A DNA stretch of 64,000 bases. Source: Bog-756 sp963778165. Lineage in GTDB: Bacteria > Actinomycetota > Acidimicrobiia > Acidimicrobiales > RAAP-2. The notes beneath the pieces are model-generated. The model was not told where the DNA came from, did not search any database, and worked only from the letters and a program-made list of their open reading frames with translations. Numbering within the stretch: the first letter of the stretch is position 1; every line of letters starts with the position of its first letter. Of the stretch, positions 17,652 through 26,088 are shown piece by piece. The stretch spans positions 186,001 through 250,000 of the forward strand of contig CAVZTE010000002.1 in assembly GCA_963778165.1 (NCBI GenBank), read 5' to 3'. Made by a program: the position numbers and the translations under genes.

Positions 17652-19633
17652 CCGGCTGCTCCCACAGCCGAGAGCACGGGGGTCGGTGGCGCCCCTCGGG
17701 TGATGTCGAGGGCCAGCCGCCGACCTTCCAGCACGGCTTCGAGCACGCCGCGGGGCGCCACGCAGTCACCGGCGCGGTGGGTTCCCGGTCGGGCCAGGTA
17801 CAGGCTCTCCTCGGGTAGGCGGTGACCGCACTCCACCACCAGGGCGCAGTCGACGGTGCGCGCTTGGCCGGTCCACACATCTTCGAGGTGGGCTCGGCCT
17901 CCCTCCACCCGGCGTAGGAGGGCCCGCAGCTCCCGCCGGACCCCGGCCCGCTGCAGCCGGGTGTTGGAGTCGGCCAGGTCCCCGGTCAACGAGAGCAGGG
18001 TTCCCGCAATCTGATCCGGAGTCACCAGCGCCACCTGGCGTCCCTCACCGGCCAGCCACTCGGCCACCCCCACGCCGATGGGACCGCCCACCGGGTCATG
18101 GACCACCACCGGCCCCTCGGGCAGCCGGCCGAGGAGATCGGCCCCGCCGGACAGGAGCACCAACGGGTCGAGCACCGGGCACCCGTCCTCCACCGGAACG
18201 GCCCACGGCGCCGGGCGGGAGCCGGTGGCCAGCACCACCTCGGTGCCGTCGGCCCGGGCCGCGTCCAGATCCTCGGGTGCGACCTCCACACCGGTCTCCA
18301 CCGTTACCCCCTGGGCCCGGCACTCCTCAGCCAGCCACTGGGGAAGGAGGGCCAGCCGCCCGCGGCCCGGGCCCACCGCGGCCGCCTGCAGGGTCCCCCC
18401 GGTCCGGTCCGAGCGCTCCACCACCCGGACCTGATGCCCCCGGGCCGACAGCACCCGGGCGCACTCCAGCCCGGCCACCCCGGCCCCGACGACCAGCGCC
18501 CGGCGAGGGATCGGGTCCCGGCCCTCAGCCGGGGCTTCCACCGTCTCGTGACCGGAGCGGGGTTCGCCCACACAGCTCACCAGGGGGTTGCGGGCGTCAC
18601 GCACGTGACAGGCCTGATTGCAGAGGACGCAGGGACGCGCCCGCCCGGCCCGGCCACCCCGCACCAACCCCACCAACCGGGGCTCGGCGATCTGGGCCCG
18701 GGTCATCTCCACCAGGTCGGCCACCCCCTCGTCCAGCGCCGCCTGGGCCTGGCCCGGATCCACCACGCTGCCCTGCAGCACCACGGCGGCCCGGCCGCCC
18801 ACCGCCTGGCGCATCTGGCGGCACAACTCCAGGTTGAAGCCGGCCGGGGTGTGGTCGTCCGGTCGGTAGGCGGAGGCCGAGAACGGTCCTCCCCGGACCA
18901 CCACCACCAGGTCCGCCGGGCCGGCCAGGTCGACGATCATGGCCGCGGCGTGCTCAGGGGTCACCCCGGCCCAGGGGGCCAGCTCGTCGCAGCACAGGCG
19001 GAGCGCCAGCACCCGCTCCGGTCCCAGGGCCCCCCGGACCGCCGTCAGCACCTGGGTGGTGAGCAGCAGCCGATCATCCCCGTAACGGTCGGGGCGTTGG
19101 TTGGTCAGTCCGGAGTGGAACTGGCGGAGAAGCGAGCAGTAGCCGGCGTCGACTTCGACCCCGTCGAGACCCGAGGCCACCGCCCGCCGGGCCGCGGCCG
19201 CGAAGCCGGCCACCACGGCATCGATGTCGGCCTCCTCCATCGCCACCGGCATCTCGCGGCTCACCACGTCGGCCACCCGGGACGGGGCCCACAGGACCGA
19301 CTGGGAGTAGGCACTCGATCCCTGGCCGCCGCAGTGGCCCAGGCCGGCCAGGGCCAACGTGCCGTGCTGGTGGCAGGCCTCGGCCACCGCGGCCCAACCG
19401 GGACCGCAGACCTCGGCCAGCGGGGCCCGCTCGTAGGGCCAGTCCGACGGATGCACCGACGCCGTCTCGGTGACCACGATGCCGGCACCTCCGGCGGCCC
19501 GCTCCCGGTAGTAGGCGGTGTGGCGGTCACTGATGGACCGGTCGCGGCCCAGGTTGGTCTCGTGTGGGCCGAACAGGACCCGTGAGGGGGCCGTCCGGCC
19601 GGCCAGCACGACCGGTTCGACCAGGCTCGCCAC
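17648..19633 (-). CDS. mycofactocin-system FadH/OYE-family oxidoreductase 1
   Basis: A 661-residue intact iron-sulfur flavoprotein of the FadH/trimethylamine dehydrogenase superfamily. It has a TIM-barrel FMN domain (1-340; RVLFGPHETNLG, GLGHCGGQGSSAYS, HSGLTNQRPDRYGDD), a 4Fe-4S motif CVLCNQAC plus Cys 12 residues later, and a C-terminal FAD/NAD domain starting ALVVGAGVAGLECARVL. It parallels OYE2 in the same operon. Relatives pass electrons to ETF, so the neighbouring FixAB is a sensible partner (inference). GTG start 3 bp after the mftC stop. Confidence 0.92.
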   Translation of the reverse strand: MASLVEPVVLAGRTAPSRVLFGPHETNLGRDRSISDRHTAYYRERAAGGAGIVVTETASVHPSDWPYERAPLAEVCGPGWAAVAEACHQHGTLALAGLGHCGGQGSSAYSQSVLWAPSRVADVVSREMPVAMEEADIDAVVAGFAAAARRAVASGLDGVEVDAGYCSLLRQFHSGLTNQRPDRYGDDRLLLTTQVLTAVRGALGPERVLALRLCCDELAPWAGVTPEHAAAMIVDLAGPADLVVVVRGGPFSASAYRPDDHTPAGFNLELCRQMRQAVGGRAAVVLQGSVVDPGQAQAALDEGVADLVEMTRAQIAEPRLVGLVRGGRAGRARPCVLCNQACHVRDARNPLVSCVGEPRSGHETVEAPAEGRDPIPRRALVVGAGVAGLECARVLSARGHQVRVVERSDRTGGTLQAAAVGPGRGRLALLPQWLAEECRAQGVTVETGVEVAPEDLDAARADGTEVVLATGSRPAPWAVPVEDGCPVLDPLVLLSGGADLLGRLPEGPVVVHDPVGGPIGVGVAEWLAGEGRQVALVTPDQIAGTLLSLTGDLADSNTRLQRAGVRRELRALLRRVEGGRAHLEDVWTGQARTVDCALVVECGHRLPEESLYLARPGTHRAGDCVAPRGVLEAVLEGRRLALDITRGAPPTPVLSAVGAAG

Positions 19634-19636
19634 TGT

Positions 19637-20863
19637 TCAGCCGGGGTGGGGTCCGGGGCCCGGCAGGTCGACCGGGCTCTCATCACAGGCCCGGGCCGGA
19701 CGGCGGGGGAGGAGGGCCACCGCTGCCCGTCGGGGCCGGAGCGAGTGGTCGACGTCCGGCTTGGGCGGCGGCCCCTCGCCGCGGCCGGCCAGGGACAGCT
19801 CGCCGTGACCCAGGACGCATTCGGGATCGGGCCCGTCGAGGGGCAGGCCGGTGAAGAACTTGGCCGCCATGCACCCACCCCGGCAGGCGTCGAACTGGCC
19901 GCAGCTGGCGCAGGCCCCCGCACTCTGGGGCTCCCGCAGGCGTTGGAAGAGGTCGGAGTGCCGCCACACCTCGGAGAACCCACCGGAGGCCCGCACGTTG
20001 CCGGCCAGGAACTCCTCGTGGATGGCGAAGGGGCAGGCGTAGACGTCGCCCACCGGGTCCACCAGGCACACCACCCGTCCGGCCCCGCACAGGTTGAGGC
20101 CGGGGAGGGAGTCGCCGTAGCCGGCCAGATGGAAGAACGAATCGCCGGTGAGCACGTCCTCGCCGTGGGCCAGCAGCCACTCATAGAGGATGCGCTGCTG
20201 ATCAGAGGTCGGATGGAGCTCGTCCCACACGTCGGCGCCGCGACCCGACGGGCGCAACCGGGTCAGGCGGAGCTGGGCTCCGTAGCGGTCGGCCAACGCC
20301 TTGAACTGATCGAGTTGGGTGACGTTGTGCCTGGTGACCACCACCGACAGCTTGAAGCCCACAAAGCCGGCGGTGGCCAAGCGGTCCATGGCCGTGGTGG
20401 CCGTGGCGTAGGAGCCGGTCCCGCGCACGGCGTCGTTGACGTCGGCGGTGGCACCGTCGAGGGAGATCTGCACATCGACGTAGTCGCTGGCCGCCAGACG
20501 CTGGGCCACCTCGGCGGTGATCCGCGATCCGTTGGTGGAGAACTTGACTCCGACATGGTGCTCGGTGGCGTACTCCACCAACTCCCAGAAGTCCGAACGC
20601 ACCGTGGGCTCGCCGCCACCGATGTTCACGTAGAAGATCTGCATGCGCTCGAACTGGTCGATGAGGCTCTTGCACTCGTCAGTGGAGAGCTCGGCCGGGT
20701 CACGCCGTCCCGAGCTGGACAGGCAGTGCACGCAGGCCAGGTTGCAGGCGTAGGTCAGCTCCCAGGTGAGGCAGATGGGCGCGTCCAGGCCCCGCTCGAA
20801 CTGGTCGACCAGGCGGGAGGCCGGCCGGCTGATGGCCACCGGTTGGTCGTCGATGAGGGTCAT
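19637..20863 (-). CDS. mftC: MftC, radical SAM mycofactocin maturase
   Basis: A 408-residue radical SAM/SPASM enzyme. The SAM cluster ligands are Cys40, Cys44 and Cys47 in YACNLACVHC, followed by NIGGGEPTVR. The SPASM domain has the expected cysteines: LCGAGR, YACPFAIHEEF, ACASCGQFDACRGGCMA and a final PECVLGHGE. MftC oxidatively decarboxylates the terminal Tyr of MftA and then forms the Val-Tyr carbon-carbon crosslink. The ATG at 20863 overlaps the mftB stop (ATGA). Confidence 0.97.
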   Translation of the reverse strand: MTLIDDQPVAISRPASRLVDQFERGLDAPICLTWELTYACNLACVHCLSSSGRRDPAELSTDECKSLIDQFERMQIFYVNIGGGEPTVRSDFWELVEYATEHHVGVKFSTNGSRITAEVAQRLAASDYVDVQISLDGATADVNDAVRGTGSYATATTAMDRLATAGFVGFKLSVVVTRHNVTQLDQFKALADRYGAQLRLTRLRPSGRGADVWDELHPTSDQQRILYEWLLAHGEDVLTGDSFFHLAGYGDSLPGLNLCGAGRVVCLVDPVGDVYACPFAIHEEFLAGNVRASGGFSEVWRHSDLFQRLREPQSAGACASCGQFDACRGGCMAAKFFTGLPLDGPDPECVLGHGELSLAGRGEGPPPKPDVDHSLRPRRAAVALLPRRPARACDESPVDLPGPGPHPG

Positions 20864-21165
20864 GGTGCCTCCCGGGGGCAGATCATGCCGGACTCGGCCA
20901 AGGTGGCCAGGGCCCGCTCGTAGGTGCCGAGCTCCGAGGGGCTGACCCCGGCGGCGCGGCAAGCGTCGTGGCCGGTCGGTTGCCCGGCCAACGACTCCAC
21001 CACGGCCAGCAGGGTCCGGCTCTTGAGGAACGAGAGTCGGCGGGTTCCGAAGTGGTACGCCAGAGCGCCGAACGACTCGGGCCTCAGGGCGACCTGGGGG
21101 TGGAGGGTCCAGGCACGCGAGCCGTCGAAGGGGGCGGTGGCGACCCCGGGCGGGGTGGGTGGCAT
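20860..21165 (-). CDS. mftB: MftB, mycofactocin precursor-binding chaperone
   Basis: A 101-residue protein with the RRE-type winged-helix fold that carries MftA to MftC. AWTLHPQVALRPESFGALAYHFGTRRLSFL is represented by its conserved segments HPQVALRPESFG and YHFGTRRLSFL; ESGMICPR closes the domain. The ATG at 21165 was chosen because it lies 7 bp after the mftA stop and begins at the family N-terminus; a longer upstream reading overlaps mftA in another frame. Confidence 0.95.
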   Translation of the reverse strand: MPPTPPGVATAPFDGSRAWTLHPQVALRPESFGALAYHFGTRRLSFLKSRTLLAVVESLAGQPTGHDACRAAGVSPSELGTYERALATLAESGMICPREAP

Positions 21166-21172
21166 GGGAGGA

Positions 21173-21337
21173 CTAGTAGACGCCGCACATGCCGTCGATG
21201 GACACGTCCTCGACCAGCAGGTCCTCTTCGACGAGGTCGGGACCGGGGGAGTCGGCCGGGGCCGGGGCATCGGCGCCCGCCGGGGCCGGTGGGCTGTCAA
21301 CAGTCGTGATCAGGTCGTTCTCGGTGGTGACGGTCAT
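21173..21337 (-). CDS. mftA: MftA, mycofactocin precursor peptide
   Basis: A 54-residue precursor ending IDGMCGVY, the invariant MftA C-terminus whose Val-Tyr becomes the redox cofactor. The start at ATG 21337 has GGAGGT at 21341-21346. It differs from the ~30-residue mycobacterial peptides by a Pro/Ala/Asp-rich stretch (about residues 15-34) before the acidic LVEEDLLVEDVS segment recognised by MftB. First gene of the ~15-kb operon. Confidence 0.96.
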   Translation of the reverse strand: MTVTTENDLITTVDSPPAPAGADAPAPADSPGPDLVEEDLLVEDVSIDGMCGVY

Positions 21338-21385
21338 GGGACCTCCGGGTGACAGGCCGGCCGGAGCCGGGCAGCGAGTGACGGG

Positions 21386-21418
21386 TTCCAATTTATAGCA
21401 CTCGATGTCAAAATGGAA
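21386..21418. promoter_or_regulatory. candidate MftR operator in the mftA-mftR divergent region
   Basis: The 86-bp divergent gap contains an imperfect inverted repeat with TTCCAATTT at 21386-21394 and AAAATGGAA at 21410-21418. A TATAAA on the minus strand (21392-21397) would be the -10 of mftA and overlaps the left arm, which fits repression. MftR repression relieved by acyl-CoA is known in mycobacteria; that this is the site is inferred. Confidence 0.45.
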
Positions 21419-21423
21419 GCCTG

Positions 21424-22068
21424 ATGACGGAATCGCTGACCGAGGACGGCCCGGAGGACGGTGAGGGCCGGCCCGAGGTGGCCCGGGGCCGGCGCCCGGC
21501 CACCACCCGCCAGGACGTGGCCCGGGCCGCCCTCGAGCTCTTCGCCCGCCAGGGGTACGACGACACCTCCATCGACGAGATCGCCGCCGCCGTGGGGGTC
21601 AGTCGCCGCACGTTCTTCCGCTACTACGACTCCAAGCCCGAGGTGGTCTGGGGCGAGTTCGACGCCGAGCTGGTCCGACTGCGGACCCGCCTGGAGGCGG
21701 CTCCGAGCGACCAGCCCGTGATCGATGTGCTCCGCCGGGCGGTCATGGACACCAACCGCTTCGGCCCGCGCGAGCTCGAGGAGCTCCGCATCCGGATCGG
21801 CCTTACCAGCACGGTCCCGACCCTGGTGGCCCACTCGGCCGTCCGCTACGCCGAGTGGTGCGACGTGGTGGCGGGGTTCGTGGCCGGCCGGATCGGGGGA
21901 TCACCCGACGACCTGGGTCCCCAGACGGTGGCCCGGGCAGCCCTGGGTGTGGCCACGGCGGCGTTCGTCCACTGGGCCCGAAGCGACCGTGGCGATCTGG
22001 TCGACGAGGTGGACCAGGCCTTCCGGTTGTTGGCCACCGGATTCGATGAGGAGCGGCTGCCACGGTGA
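21424..22068 (+). CDS. mftR: MftR, TetR-family mycofactocin repressor
   Basis: A 214-residue TetR-family regulator with an N-terminal helix-turn-helix (ARAALELFARQGYDDTSIDE, AAVGVSRRTFFRYYDSK) and a ligand domain containing the MftR-type segments SKPEVVWGEFD and RIGGSPDDLGPQTVARAALG. It is divergent from mftA. In mycobacteria MftR represses mft genes and senses long-chain acyl-CoA. The ATG at 21424 is close to the shared operator region, so the transcript may have a very short leader. Confidence 0.93.
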   Translation: MTESLTEDGPEDGEGRPEVARGRRPATTRQDVARAALELFARQGYDDTSIDEIAAAVGVSRRTFFRYYDSKPEVVWGEFDAELVRLRTRLEAAPSDQPVIDVLRRAVMDTNRFGPRELEELRIRIGLTSTVPTLVAHSAVRYAEWCDVVAGFVAGRIGGSPDDLGPQTVARAALGVATAAFVHWARSDRGDLVDEVDQAFRLLATGFDEERLPR

Positions 22069-22287
22069 GCACGGTGGAGCCCCTCGGCTCCCGCAACTCG
22101 TCCCCGTAACGGTCCGACTGCGTTGGGTGAGCGAGTCCGGCGGTCAACGCACCCGCTGACCAATTTTTTCTACCGAAGATGTTTAACGAGAATTAGTTCG
22201 GGGAACGTAGGGTGCGGTCCAGTGACCCGGCGCAGGGGTTTCCACACGGGATTCTTGTTCGCGTCACGCGAAGAAGCAGGGGGAGAC

Positions 22288-25200
22288 ATGGTGAGCGGAC
22301 TTCAGGGGCTGGCACGTCGGGTCAACGGCGTAGCCAAAGTAGTGGCGGTAGCCTTCCTGGCCATAGCGGGAACGACGGTGCTGATGACGGTTCCGGCGTC
22401 GGCATCGACCGCCCCGCTGATCAGCGGCGGCACGGCGGGTTACCAGCCGGGGACGACCTCCCCACCCAACCAGTTCAACGTGCTCACCCTGGTTACCGGG
22501 GGAGCCTCGGCGGTCAACACGTCGTCGCTGACGGTGGTCTCTCAACCGGCCAGTGGGACGGCCACGGTGGCCACCACTGCCACCACCGGCATCGTCACCT
22601 ACACCCCGGCCGCGTCCACCACCGGGGTCCAGACCCTGACCTTTGCGTACTGCGCCCCGGGCGACACCTACCCCAGCGCCGGCAACTGCACCACGTCCAC
22701 GCTCACGTACCATCCGTCGACCGGCCAGTGGCTGGGCGACCAGGTCGAAGGCGACAACGTGGTCGAGCAGATCGAGAACGCCGTCACCATGCCGTCGACC
22801 GTGGTCCAAGGATCGACCCTGCCCATCACCGTGGCGCCGGTGGCCAGCAACGTCCCCTCGTCCGACTCCGGTGACGGCATCACCGTCACCGTGTACAACG
22901 CCTCGCAGTTCTCCGAGATCATCCCGGTGCCCAAGGGACTTACCTACGTGCCGGGCTCGGTCACTGTCACCGGCGGAGACGCCACCACCTCCGGCAACGT
23001 GGCCGCCACCTACTGCACGGCGCCGGTCAGCGATGCCTGCAGCGCCCACATCGACAGCGGCGACTACAAGACCACCTACCCGTACCTCCAGACCTACCTG
23101 AACCCCAACACCACGGTCACCGGCGGGGACAACGTGACCATGCCCACCCTCTCGGCCAAGTTCAAGGCCACCGGGGCGGCGGGCACGGTGCTCCCGATCG
23201 ACCTGACCGAGTACGTGCTCACCACCGATGTGTCCTACGTGGGTGACGTCACCTTCGACGGCTATCCCACCTGTTCCACCTGCGGCTCGGGCAGCAACGC
23301 CCCGACCTACGCCGCACCGGTGCCCCAGGCCACCTCCACCATCACCCCGGCCCCCACGGTGACCGGCGTCGATCCCAGCTCGGGCACACCGGCCGGTGGC
23401 ACCAGCGTGGTCATCAGCGGCTCCGATCTCGGCAATGCCTCGGCGGTCGACTTCGGCGACACCCCGGCCACCATCACGGCCGACTCCGCCACCTCGATCA
23501 CCGCCACTTCGCCCGCCGGCACCGGCACCGTCGACATCACCGTCACCACTCCGGACGGCACCTCGGCCACGTCGTCGGCCGACCAGTTCACCTACGGGCT
23601 CAGCACCCCTCCGCCCACCTTGACCTCGATCAGCCCGTCCGGCGGCCCGGTGGGTGGCGGGACCAGTGTGACTGTCACCGGCGGCAACCTGAGTGGCGCC
23701 ACCGCAGTGGACTTCGGGCCCGGGAACCCCGGAACCATCACCGCTGACTCGTCCACCTCGGTCACCGCCACGTCTCCGGCCGGTACCGGCACGGTGGATG
23801 TAACGGTGACCACCCCCAGCGGTACCACCGTGCCGAGCCAGCCTGACCAGTTCACCTTCGGCACCCCGGTGCTCACCAAGTTGTCGACCTGGACCGACAG
23901 CGCGGCCTGCGGTGTGGGCTCGACCACCACCGCGCCGACCCTGACCAGTGCGGCCACCGTCAGCGCCAACGGTGCGGCCGGCGGGGGCGGTGGCGGAGCG
24001 CTCTACAGCACCTCCGGCGGGGCCGGCGGCGACGGCGCCTCGGTCACCGGGACCGTGGCCGTCACCGGCGGTCAGCAGCTCACCGCGGTCACCGGCTGTG
24101 CCGGGGCCACCGCTCCGGACGACGCCAGTGTGCCGGCTACCGGGGGCGCGGGCGGGTTGGGCTTCAGCAACGGCGGCGGCGGAGGCAACGGCTACTACTG
24201 CCTCGGCGCCAACGTCGAGGGCGAGTGCCTCGGAGAAGGCGGCGCCGACGGTAGCGGCGGCGGCGGCGGCGGTTCCAGCGCCCTGTGCTCCGGCACCAGC
24301 TGCACGGCCGGCGGCAGTCCACTGGTCGTGGCCGCCGGCGGCGGCGGCGGTGGTGAGTCGACGTTCCCCGATTCCGCCGGCGGTGTCGGCGGCGCCGCCG
24401 GCTCCGGGTCCTCGACCTCATCGACGGACAGCACCGGCGCCGGGCCCAGCGGTGCCACCGGCGGCACCGGAGCCGACAGTGGCAACACCGGCGGAGCCGG
24501 CGGCGTGAACAGCAGCGGTGACAGCCCCGGCGGCGGGGCGGGCGGAAACGGCTCGGACAGCGTCTCGGCCGGCGAGTCGGCCGCCAACGGAGGTGGAGGC
24601 GGCGGGTATGTCGGCGGGGCCGGCAGCACCGACGACGCCGCCGAGGACGACGCCTCCGGCGGCGGTGGAGGGGCCGGGTCCTCCTGGATCCTCAACGGAT
24701 CGGGTGCCACCTTCGCCACCACGACCTCGCCCGCCGCGGTGACGGTGTCCTTCTACGGCTTCGTCGGCACCGGCCCCAGCGTCACCACCCAACCACTGGC
24801 GCAGACGGTCGACGCCGGCCAGCCCGCCACCTTCACCGCGGCGGCCACCGGCAATCCCACGCCGGCGGTCCAGTGGCAGGTCTCCACCGACGGTGGGAAG
24901 ACCTTCACCGACATCCTGGGGGCCACCTCGCCCACCTACACGGCGACGGCCGAGCCTTCGGAGTCGGGCAACCAGTACCAGGCCGTGTTCACCAACTCGG
25001 TCGGCACCGCGGCCAGCAACGCCGTCTCCCTGACGGTGGACTCCCTGCCCTCGGTCACCACTCAGCCGACCAGCCAGACGGTCAATCAAGGCCAGCCGGT
25101 GACGTTCACCGCCGCGGCCACCGGCACCCCGGCGCCGACGGTCCAGTGGGAGGTCTCCACCAACGGTGGTACCTCGTTCACCGCCATCTCGGGAGCCATG

Positions 25201-25884
25201 TCGACCACCTACACCTTCACCACTGCGGCCGGTGACAACGGCAACCAGTACGAGGCGGCGTTCACCAACTCGGTGGGCACGGCGGACTCGGCGCCGGCCA
25301 CGTTGACCCTCAGGACCCTCCCGGTGGTCACCACCCAGCCCTCCAGCCACTCGGCGAAGGAGCGGGCCAAGGCCACCTTCACCGCCGCGGCCAGTGGCTA
25401 CCCCACACCCACAGTGCAGTGGCAGGTGTCCACCAACGGTGGCACCTCGTTCACCGCCATCAAGGGGGCCACCGCCACCACCTACTCCTTCACCACCTCG
25501 GCCTCGGAGAATCACGACAAATACCGGGCGGTGTTCACCAACGCGGTGGGCTCGGTCGACTCCAATCCGGCCACCCTCACCGTGACGGCGGCGGCACCGG
25601 TGACCATCACCACCACGTCGCTGCCCAAGGGCACGGTCTACAAGACCACCAAGTCGGTGTACTCGACCACGCTCAAGGCCTCGGGCGGCGTCAGCCCGTA
25701 CACCTGGTCCCTCACGTCGGGCAAGCTCCCGGCCGGCCTCAAGCTGAGCTCCAGCGGCGTCATCTCGGGCAAGGCCACCACAACCGGCACGGTGACCTTC
25801 GCGGTCAAGGTGGTGGACACCAAGACCGCGGTGACTCCGCAGACCTCGGCCACCAAGACGCTGTCGATCACCATCAACAAGTAG
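22288..25884 (+). CDS. large secreted adhesin-like protein: TIG, Gly-rich and Ig repeats
   Basis: A 1198-residue exported protein. Signal peptide at residues 1-45 (VAVAFLAIAGTTVLMTVPASA). Next come a cadherin/DUF11-like region, two IPT/TIG domains (around 23345-23600 and 23615-23870; PSSGTPAGGTSVVISG, PSGGPVGGGTSVTVTG), and a ~240-residue Gly/Ser-rich block (23960-24700). Three Ig-like repeats of ~90 residues follow (TTQP-QTV-G-P-TFTAAA, VQWQVSTDGG), then a putative-Ig C-terminal domain. No LPxTG or membrane anchor is seen. ATG 22288 has GGGGGAG in front. Probably surface or biofilm matrix. Confidence 0.87.
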   Translation: MVSGLQGLARRVNGVAKVVAVAFLAIAGTTVLMTVPASASTAPLISGGTAGYQPGTTSPPNQFNVLTLVTGGASAVNTSSLTVVSQPASGTATVATTATTGIVTYTPAASTTGVQTLTFAYCAPGDTYPSAGNCTTSTLTYHPSTGQWLGDQVEGDNVVEQIENAVTMPSTVVQGSTLPITVAPVASNVPSSDSGDGITVTVYNASQFSEIIPVPKGLTYVPGSVTVTGGDATTSGNVAATYCTAPVSDACSAHIDSGDYKTTYPYLQTYLNPNTTVTGGDNVTMPTLSAKFKATGAAGTVLPIDLTEYVLTTDVSYVGDVTFDGYPTCSTCGSGSNAPTYAAPVPQATSTITPAPTVTGVDPSSGTPAGGTSVVISGSDLGNASAVDFGDTPATITADSATSITATSPAGTGTVDITVTTPDGTSATSSADQFTYGLSTPPPTLTSISPSGGPVGGGTSVTVTGGNLSGATAVDFGPGNPGTITADSSTSVTATSPAGTGTVDVTVTTPSGTTVPSQPDQFTFGTPVLTKLSTWTDSAACGVGSTTTAPTLTSAATVSANGAAGGGGGGALYSTSGGAGGDGASVTGTVAVTGGQQLTAVTGCAGATAPDDASVPATGGAGGLGFSNGGGGGNGYYCLGANVEGECLGEGGADGSGGGGGGSSALCSGTSCTAGGSPLVVAAGGGGGGESTFPDSAGGVGGAAGSGSSTSSTDSTGAGPSGATGGTGADSGNTGGAGGVNSSGDSPGGGAGGNGSDSVSAGESAANGGGGGGYVGGAGSTDDAAEDDASGGGGGAGSSWILNGSGATFATTTSPAAVTVSFYGFVGTGPSVTTQPLAQTVDAGQPATFTAAATGNPTPAVQWQVSTDGGKTFTDILGATSPTYTATAEPSESGNQYQAVFTNSVGTAASNAVSLTVDSLPSVTTQPTSQTVNQGQPVTFTAAATGTPAPTVQWEVSTNGGTSFTAISGAMSTTYTFTTAAGDNGNQYEAAFTNSVGTADSAPATLTLRTLPVVTTQPSSHSAKERAKATFTAAASGYPTPTVQWQVSTNGGTSFTAIKGATATTYSFTTSASENHDKYRAVFTNAVGSVDSNPATLTVTAAAPVTITTTSLPKGTVYKTTKSVYSTTLKASGGVSPYTWSLTSGKLPAGLKLSSSGVISGKATTTGTVTFAVKVVDTKTAVTPQTSATKTLSITINK
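23960..24700 (+). repeat. Gly-rich low-complexity coding block
   Basis: GGC/GGT/GGA-rich coding sequence inside the large secreted protein, with GGGGGGG runs near 24170-24360 and Gly-Ser-Asp patches after. It resembles the glycine-rich domain found between Ig/TIG modules in other surface proteins. The DNA is highly repetitive in GGC triplets, so slippage and assembly errors are plausible here. Confidence 0.7.
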
Positions 25885-26088
25885 AGGTACAGCCGGCACG
25901 GGGCCCGGGGCCGGGTACGAGCAGGCCCTGGGCCGAGAAGCTGGGGACCATCAGCACGTGGGACCGTCTCGAGGCGGCCGGAGCGCCGTCCCACCCGAAA
26001 GCCTGCCGGGCAGCCCGGCCGATGTCTAGGGTGAGCTCATGTTCGTGGGCCCCACCCTGAAGCGGCGACCGACCCCCGGGCCCGACCG

